A stretch of DNA of 64,000 bases from Gordonia humi (lineage in GTDB: Bacteria > Actinomycetota > Actinomycetes > Mycobacteriales > Mycobacteriaceae). The position numbers and the translations under genes are program-made. Under the pieces are notes generated by a model that ran no database searches, had not been told where the DNA came from, and worked only from the letters and a program-made list of their open reading frames with translations. Where the stretch lies: assembly GCF_014197435.1 (NCBI RefSeq), contig NZ_JACIFP010000001.1, positions 1,550,001-1,614,000 of the forward strand, read 5' to 3'. Shown piece after piece: positions 59,434-64,000 of the stretch; position 1 is the first letter of the stretch; each line of letters opens with the position of its first letter.

Positions 59434-60996
59434 GTGACTGATCTGTCGATCAACTCCCGCAATCTGCTCACCTCCCAGGAGCCCGACGAAGTAGAGAACG
59501 AGCCGCGCGAGGAGTGCGGTGTCTTCGGAGTGTGGGCGCCCGGCGAGGACGTCGCCAAGCTCACGTACTACGGGCTCTACGCGCTGCAGCACCGCGGCCA
59601 GGAGGCCGCGGGCATCGCCGTCGGCGACGGAGCCCAGGTCCTGGTGTTCAAGGATCTCGGTCTGGTCAGCCAGGTGTTCGACGAGCAGACGCTCGCGTCG
59701 ATGATCGGTCATGTCGCCGTCGGACACTGCCGTTATTCGACCACGGGGTCGACGACGTGGGAGAACTCCCAGCCGATCTTCCGGCACACCGATGCGGGCA
59801 GCGGAGTGGCGCTCGGTCACAACGGCAACCTCGTCAACACCTCCGAACTCGCCACCCGCGCTCGTGAACTCGGGCTGTACGGTCCGCACGCCACGGCGAC
59901 CTCCGACTCCGACGTCGTCGGTGCACTCCTGGCGCACGGCGCCGCGGACAAGACGCTCGAACAGGCCGCCATCGAGCTCCTCCCGACCCTCAAAGGCGCG
60001 TTCTGCCTCACCTTCCAGGACGAGGACACCCTGTACGCCGCGCGTGACCCGCACGGCATCCGCCCGCTCTCGCTCGGCCGCCTCGACCGCGGCTGGGTCG
60101 TCGCCTCGGAGACCGCGGCCTTCGACATCGTCGGCGCGTCGTTCGTCCGCGACATCGAGCCCGGTGAGCTGCTCGCCATCGACAGCAACGGCGTCCGCAG
60201 CAGCCGGTTCGCGGAGCCGACGCCCAGGCTGTGCATCTTCGAGCACGTCTATCTCGCTCGCCCGGACAGCGTCATCCACGGTCGTTCGGTCCACTCTGCG
60301 CGCGTCGACATCGGCCGCCGCCTGGCCCGCGAGCAGCCCGCCGAGGGTGATCTGGTGATCCCGGTCCCCGAGTCGGGCACCCCGGCCGCCGTCGGCTACG
60401 CGCAGGAGTCGGGCATCGCCTACGGGCAGGGCCTGATGAAGAACGCCTACGTCGGCCGCACCTTCATCCAGCCGTCGCAGACCATCCGTCAACTCGGCAT
60501 CCGACTCAAGCTGAATCCGCTGCGCGAGGTGATCCGCGGCCGCAGACTGATCGTGGTCGACGACTCGATCGTCCGCGGCAACACCCAGCGTGCCCTGATC
60601 CGCATGCTCCGCGAGGCCGGGGCCGCCGAGGTCCACGTGCGCATCGCATCGTCGCCGGTCCGGTGGCCGTGCTTCTACGGGATCGACTTCGCCTCGCCCG
60701 CCGAACTCATCGCCAACGGCATGGAGTCCGAAGAGCACATGGTCGACGGCGTGCGCCAGGCCATCGGCGCGGACTCCCTCGGCTACGTCAGCGTGGACGC
60801 CATGGTCGAGGCCACCGGTGAGGAGCGGTCGCGGCTGTGCGCCGCGTGCTTCGACGGAAACTACCCGATCGAGCTGCCCACCGAGACCGCGATGGGCAAG
60901 GCCGTGTTGGAGACCATGATGTCGACTTCGACGGGGTCGGCGCCGGACCCGCTGATGGCGCAGAACGACAACGTCAGCGCCGTGATGCGCCCCTGA
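59434..60996 (+). CDS. purF: Amidophosphoribosyltransferase
   Basis: 520 residues from a GTG. A propeptide of 27 residues ends at EEC, exposing the catalytic Cys28 in REECGVFGVWAPG. The glutaminase half has YALQHRGQEAAGIAVGDG and GHCRYSTTGSTTWENSQP; the transferase half has RRLIVVDDSIVRGNTQRALI, the PRPP loop. Cysteines near the C-terminus (RLCAACFDGNYP) and in ARPD regions are those of the iron-sulfur type enzyme. It performs the first committed step of purine synthesis. The gene leads purF-purM. Confidence 0.97.
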   Translation: MTDLSINSRNLLTSQEPDEVENEPREECGVFGVWAPGEDVAKLTYYGLYALQHRGQEAAGIAVGDGAQVLVFKDLGLVSQVFDEQTLASMIGHVAVGHCRYSTTGSTTWENSQPIFRHTDAGSGVALGHNGNLVNTSELATRARELGLYGPHATATSDSDVVGALLAHGAADKTLEQAAIELLPTLKGAFCLTFQDEDTLYAARDPHGIRPLSLGRLDRGWVVASETAAFDIVGASFVRDIEPGELLAIDSNGVRSSRFAEPTPRLCIFEHVYLARPDSVIHGRSVHSARVDIGRRLAREQPAEGDLVIPVPESGTPAAVGYAQESGIAYGQGLMKNAYVGRTFIQPSQTIRQLGIRLKLNPLREVIRGRRLIVVDDSIVRGNTQRALIRMLREAGAAEVHVRIASSPVRWPCFYGIDFASPAELIANGMESEEHMVDGVRQAIGADSLGYVSVDAMVEATGEERSRLCAACFDGNYPIELPTETAMGKAVLETMMSTSTGSAPDPLMAQNDNVSAVMRP

Positions 60997-61110
60997 GTCG
61001 TCCGCGACGAGGAGATTTCACCCCCGCACTCAGGTAGCGTGAGTGCGTTGACCACGGCGACGGTCGGTGCTCGACCACGCCTTGAACGAGTGTGTAGGAG
61101 AAGCACCATA

Positions 61111-62208
61111 ATGACCGACGGGGCTGCCGACCAGGCATCCGACAATGCAACGGGCGGCGCGTCGTACGCGGCCGCCGGCGTGGACATCGATGCGGGTGAG
61201 CGCGCAGTCGAGCTGTTCGCGCCGCACGCCAAGCGGGCGACGCGCCCCGAGGTCATGGGCGGTCTCGGCGGTTTCGCCGGACTGTTCGCGCTGAAGGGCG
61301 ACTACCGCGAGCCGGTGCTCGCCGCGTCGAGTGACGGCGTCGGCACCAAGCTCGCCGTCGCGCAGGCGATGGGCGTCCACGACACCGTCGGTCGCGACCT
61401 GGTCGCCATGGTCGTCGACGACCTCGTGGTCTGCGGTGCGCAGCCGCTGTTCCTGCAGGACTACATCGCCGTCGGCAAGGTGATCCCCGAGATGGTGGCC
61501 GACATTGTCAAGGGCATCGCGGACGGCTGTGTCGATGCGGGCTGCGCCCTTCTCGGCGGCGAGACAGCGGAGCATCCGGGCGTCATGGAGGACACCCATT
61601 ACGACCTCTCGGCGACGGGCGTCGGCGTCGTCGAAGCCGATGAGATCCTCGGCCCGGACCGCGTCCGCCCGGGTGACGTCGTGATCGCGATGGGTTCGTC
61701 GGGTCTGCACTCGAACGGCTACTCGCTCGCCCGCAAGGTCCTCCTCGAGTGGGGTCACCTCGACCTCGGCGGCCATGTCGAGGAGTTCGGCCGCACCCTC
61801 GGCGAGGAACTGCTGGAGCCGACCCGGATCTACGCCAAGGACTGTCTGGCGCTCGCCGCCGAAGCCGAAGTCCGCACCTTCGCGCACGTCACCGGCGGGG
61901 GACTCGCCGACAACCTCGGCCGCGTCCTCCCGCCCGGCCTCGAGGCGGTCCTGGAGCGCAACTCGTGGACGCCCGCGCCGGTTTTCTCACTGATCGCGCA
62001 GCGCGGCCGCGTCGAGCGTGCCGAGATGGAACGCACCTTCAACATGGGCGTCGGCATGGTCGCCATCGTCGCACCGGAGGACACCGACCGCGCCCAGGCG
62101 GTGCTGACCGCACGTCACGTCGACAACTGGGTCCTCGGCTCGATCAGACGTGGTGCCGGTGGCGCCGCGGGTTCGGCCGCACTCGTCGGAGACCACGCCC
62201 GCTTCTGA
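61111..62208 (+). CDS. purM: Phosphoribosylformylglycinamidine cyclo-ligase
   Basis: 365 residues, ATG with TAGGAGAA upstream. The start SYAAAGVDIDAGERAV, then LAASSDGVGTKLAVAQAMG, GRDLVAMVVDDLVVCGAQPLFLQDYIAVG, LLGGETAEHPG and HVTGGGLADNLGRVLP are the AIR synthetase family. It closes FGAM to aminoimidazole ribotide. It follows purF by 114 bases, a gap long enough for its own promoter. A 22-bp hairpin ends it. Confidence 0.97.
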   Translation: MTDGAADQASDNATGGASYAAAGVDIDAGERAVELFAPHAKRATRPEVMGGLGGFAGLFALKGDYREPVLAASSDGVGTKLAVAQAMGVHDTVGRDLVAMVVDDLVVCGAQPLFLQDYIAVGKVIPEMVADIVKGIADGCVDAGCALLGGETAEHPGVMEDTHYDLSATGVGVVEADEILGPDRVRPGDVVIAMGSSGLHSNGYSLARKVLLEWGHLDLGGHVEEFGRTLGEELLEPTRIYAKDCLALAAEAEVRTFAHVTGGGLADNLGRVLPPGLEAVLERNSWTPAPVFSLIAQRGRVERAEMERTFNMGVGMVAIVAPEDTDRAQAVLTARHVDNWVLGSIRRGAGGAAGSAALVGDHARF

Positions 62209-62224
62209 GCCACGGCTGAAACGC

Positions 62225-62272
62225 CTGATCCGCCGGGTGGAACCAGTTCTCTGGTTCCACCCGGCGGATCAG
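62225..62272. terminator. Terminator of purM, perfect 22-bp stem
   Basis: 22-base arms (62225-62246 and 62251-62272) are perfectly complementary with a 4-base loop TTCT. There is no T-run. The following 160 bases up to 62430 hold no recognisable gene. Confidence 0.8.
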
Positions 62273-62428
62273 TGATGTCGCGAGGTCTCCGATGTGCGCC
62301 ACTCGATCGGGATGCCTACGCGGATCGAAATGCGCTCAGCCCGCCGAACCGTGCCACGGGTCGCCGGACTGAGAGACTCTGAGCACACTCGATCAGCGGA
62401 GTGTCGCTGGTCGAGAGTGGAAGTCGGG

Positions 62429-62450
62429 TGGCGACGCGTCAGCGTCGCCA
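62429..62450 (-). terminator. Terminator of the DUF3073 gene
   Basis: TGGCGACGC and GCGTCGCCA (9-base arms, loop GTCA) overlap the stop codon of the DUF3073 gene. Confidence 0.6.
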
Positions 62451-62621
62451 GTCGTCTTCGGAGTTCCGGCTGTCGTCCTCCGACCATGGGTCGGCGTACG
62501 GCGGTTCGCCGCCACCGCCCGACAACTCGCGCTGCAAGCTGTCGAAGTCGGTGTTCTGGGTGGAGTACTTCAGCTGACGTGCAACCTTCGTCTGCTTTGC
62601 CTTAGCCCGGCCGCGGCCCAT
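62439..62621 (-). CDS. DUF3073 protein (Rv0810c-like)
   Basis: 60 residues from the ATG at 62621. MGRGRAKAKQTKVARQLKY, then TDFDSLQRELSGG and an acidic end (SEDDSRNSEDDWRR) match the conserved actinobacterial DUF3073. The basic N-terminus and acidic C-terminus suggest nucleic-acid or ribosome contact, but the function is unknown. Its place after purM is conserved. GAGGGGG lies upstream of the start. Confidence 0.9.
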   Translation of the reverse strand: MGRGRAKAKQTKVARQLKYSTQNTDFDSLQRELSGGGGEPPYADPWSEDDSRNSEDDWRR

Positions 62622-62788
62622 ATGGGACCCCCTCGCACAATGACGGGGCGGCCATCGGTGTGGCGGCCCCGTTCTATTCGTTAGTAGTTCTCGTGCTGAC
62701 CAGTCTAGCGCGCGGACGCAATTAAGTCTCATCGCCTGGTCATCCGTGTGGCGCGAGAGTAGTCACATGACGGAGATCACATGGTCGG

Positions 62789-63940
62789 TCACCGGCCGCG
62801 CAGGCGCTCCTGGGCGGCTCGGCCTGCGGGAACGGTGTCGTCGGGCGTGTAGAGGTCGGAGTCGATTCGTGCCGCGGCGCCTGTCTCGGAATCGCCCGTC
62901 ACGAGCTCGGCGTCGACCGGCACCGACCGTTTCACCAAGGCGAGTGCGATCGGGCCGAGCTCGAAGTGATCGACGACGCTGCCGACCCGTCCGACGCTGC
63001 GACCGCCCGCCGACACCGGGTCGCCGGTCGCCGGTCGCGCATCCGAGCTGCCGTCGAGGTGCAGCAGCACCAGGCGACGCGGCGGCCGACCGATGTTCGC
63101 GACCCGAGACACCGTCTCCTGTCCGCGGTAGCAGCCCTTGTCCAGATGAACGGCGCCGTGCTCGGTGGGCCCGCCGATCCAGTCGGCCTCGTGCGGAATG
63201 GTGCGCTCGTCGGTGTCCACGTGCAGACGGGCCCGTCCGGCGGCCACCCGCAGGGCGTCGAACGCCCACATGCCCGCGGGCGCGGCGCCGGCGCCGGTCA
63301 GTGCGGACCACCACCGGGTCAGCTCGTCGCGCGCGATCACCACATCGACGACGGGCAGCGTGCGGCCCTCGCCGATCGGCGGCATCACCCGCCAGAAACC
63401 GTGCGCGTCGGGGATCGAACCCGCGGCGTACACGTCCGCGTCGGACGGGACGCCCAGCAGTTCGGCGATCGCTCCGGTCCGGGCCCGGGGGCCGACGAGA
63501 GTCAGCACCGCGGTGTCCGCGCGCGGGGCGGGTGTCACCTGTGCCCAGAACACCATCTTGGTGAGGAACTGGGCGAGTGGAGCGCCGCGGTCCGCCTCGG
63601 TGTCGAGCCAGGTGACCTCGTCGATGTCGGTGAGGACGAAGTGGTCCTCCACGCGGCCGTTGAGGTCGAGTGAGAGGTTCTCGGCGCTGTGACGGTCGGC
63701 CAGGCCCGCGACATGCTGCGAGGAGATCGTGTGCAGCCAGGTGAGGCGCTCGGGTCCGACGAGCTCGATCACCGCGCGGTCGCTGCGGTCCACCACGGCG
63801 ACGCCGCGCGCGGCGGCTCGCTGTTCGCCGAGCGGGTCCCCGTAGTGCCAGGCGACGCCGGGACTCGGATCGCCGTCGGGCGTGGCGACAGCACCTGCGG
63901 TCGCGGAGAGGATGGGCGAACGAACGGTATCCGCAGACAT
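62789..63940 (-). CDS. ygfZ: YgfZ/GcvT-type folate-binding iron-sulfur repair protein
   Basis: 383 residues. The diagnostic KGCYRGQETVSRV (K-G-C-Y-x-G-Q-E) is present; the preceding half is GcvT-like (VVDRSDRAVIELVGPERLTWLHTISSQHV). YgfZ uses tetrahydrofolate and helps form or repair certain iron-sulfur clusters. The ATG at 63940 follows TAGACT by six bases, so it is leaderless. That -10 shares two bases with the -10 of the divergent gene at 63964. Confidence 0.92.
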   Translation of the reverse strand: MSADTVRSPILSATAGAVATPDGDPSPGVAWHYGDPLGEQRAAARGVAVVDRSDRAVIELVGPERLTWLHTISSQHVAGLADRHSAENLSLDLNGRVEDHFVLTDIDEVTWLDTEADRGAPLAQFLTKMVFWAQVTPAPRADTAVLTLVGPRARTGAIAELLGVPSDADVYAAGSIPDAHGFWRVMPPIGEGRTLPVVDVVIARDELTRWWSALTGAGAAPAGMWAFDALRVAAGRARLHVDTDERTIPHEADWIGGPTEHGAVHLDKGCYRGQETVSRVANIGRPPRRLVLLHLDGSSDARPATGDPVSAGGRSVGRVGSVVDHFELGPIALALVKRSVPVDAELVTGDSETGAAARIDSDLYTPDDTVPAGRAAQERLRGR

Positions 63941-63946
63941 GCCGCC

Positions 63947-63956
63947 AGTCTACGGT
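63947..63956. promoter_or_regulatory. Overlapping divergent -10 elements
   Basis: AGTCTA (63947-63952) reads TAGACT on the minus strand, 6 bases before ygfZ; TACGGT (63951-63956) is the -10 of the plus-strand gene, 7 bases before its GTG. The two hexamers share the TA at 63951-63952, so the two polymerases cannot bind at once. Confidence 0.65.
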
Positions 63957-63963
63957 GGACACC

Positions 63964-64000
63964 GTGATCGTTGTCGACGGTGATGGCCTGCGCAGTGACC
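63964..64000 (+). CDS. Class IV aminotransferase (PabC-like), first codons only
   Basis: Twelve codons (VIVVDGDGLRSD) are visible from the GTG at 63964 to the window edge. The identification as the aminotransferase/aminodeoxychorismate-lyase-like gene rests on synteny with Rv0812 next to ygfZ and on the VDGD opening. Seven bases upstream is TACGGT, so it is probably leaderless. Confidence 0.45.
   Translation, partial: MIVVDGDGLRSD

Overview
The window is 64 kb of GC-rich DNA with dense, almost entirely protein-coding content, GTG/ATG starts, many 4-base ATGA overlaps and many genes with a -10 hexamer 6-7 bases before the start codon (leaderless mRNAs). The gene content places it in the actinobacterial order Mycobacteriales, probably a Gordonia/Williamsia/Tsukamurella-type chromosome rather than Mycobacterium: F420-dependent glucose-6-phosphate dehydrogenase, SigK/RskA with DipZ and a fasciclin lipoprotein, Mce-associated-type proteins, an NDMA-type alcohol dehydrogenase, and a purL...purF-purM-DUF3073-ygfZ-aminotransferase order matching M. 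tuberculosis Rv0803-Rv0812 (recalled, not searched). I see no tRNA, rRNA, CRISPR array, prophage or transposase.

Layout. 0-2.5 kb: end of a TetR-type gene, then an MFS exporter and a divergent MarR regulator around a near-perfect 28-bp palindrome. 2.5-7.1 kb: DeoR regulator divergent from gnd-fgd-pgi, a three-gene operon linking glucose-6-phosphate oxidation to F420. 7.3-15.5 kb: a catabolic island (flavin reductase, thiolase, CaiB CoA-transferase, IclR regulator, TIM-barrel isomerase, LLM flavin monooxygenase, YciI-like protein, YVTN propeller, carboxymuconolactone-decarboxylase-like protein) whose substrate is unknown. 15.7-20.1 kb: NDMA-type alcohol dehydrogenase, aldehyde dehydrogenase and their AcoR-type regulator. 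20.2-30 kb: xth, then a compact SigK module: dipZ and a divergent fasciclin lipoprotein, epimerase, FAD oxidoreductase, DUF1365, cyclopropane-synthase homologue, sigK, rskA. Three promoters with the pattern CCATCC-N15-CCGAAY lie before dipZ, the lipoprotein and the FAD oxidoreductase.

30-36.3 kb: an MFS permease and the str operon (rpsL, rpsG, fusA, tuf) with hairpins between genes. 36.4-41.6 kb: housekeeping and small enzymes, then a DUF2236/MpaB-type protein divergent from menC. 41.6-44.5 kb: P450, TetR and SDR, with the same 24-bp operator also upstream of the DUF2236 gene. 44.5-46.6 kb: four overlapping Mce-associated-like membrane proteins without mce genes. 46.6-50.4 kb: ferredoxin reductase, AlkD, DoxX, an XRE regulator with a perfect 27-bp operator, and a hotdog thioesterase. 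50.5-64 kb: purL; a cluster of three CD225/dispanin proteins and one DUF2752 protein; a DapB-like dehydrogenase, a glutamate-cysteine-ligase-like enzyme, a PHP phosphoesterase, a sterol-carrier-like protein; purF, purM, DUF3073, ygfZ and the first codons of a class IV aminotransferase.

Most convergent gene pairs are separated by long inverted repeats (10-22 bp stems) that probably act as bidirectional terminators. The strongest candidates for undescribed biology are the unassigned flavin-monooxygenase catabolic island, the one-locus SigK regulon, the CD225/DUF2752 cluster and the shared TetR operator pair.
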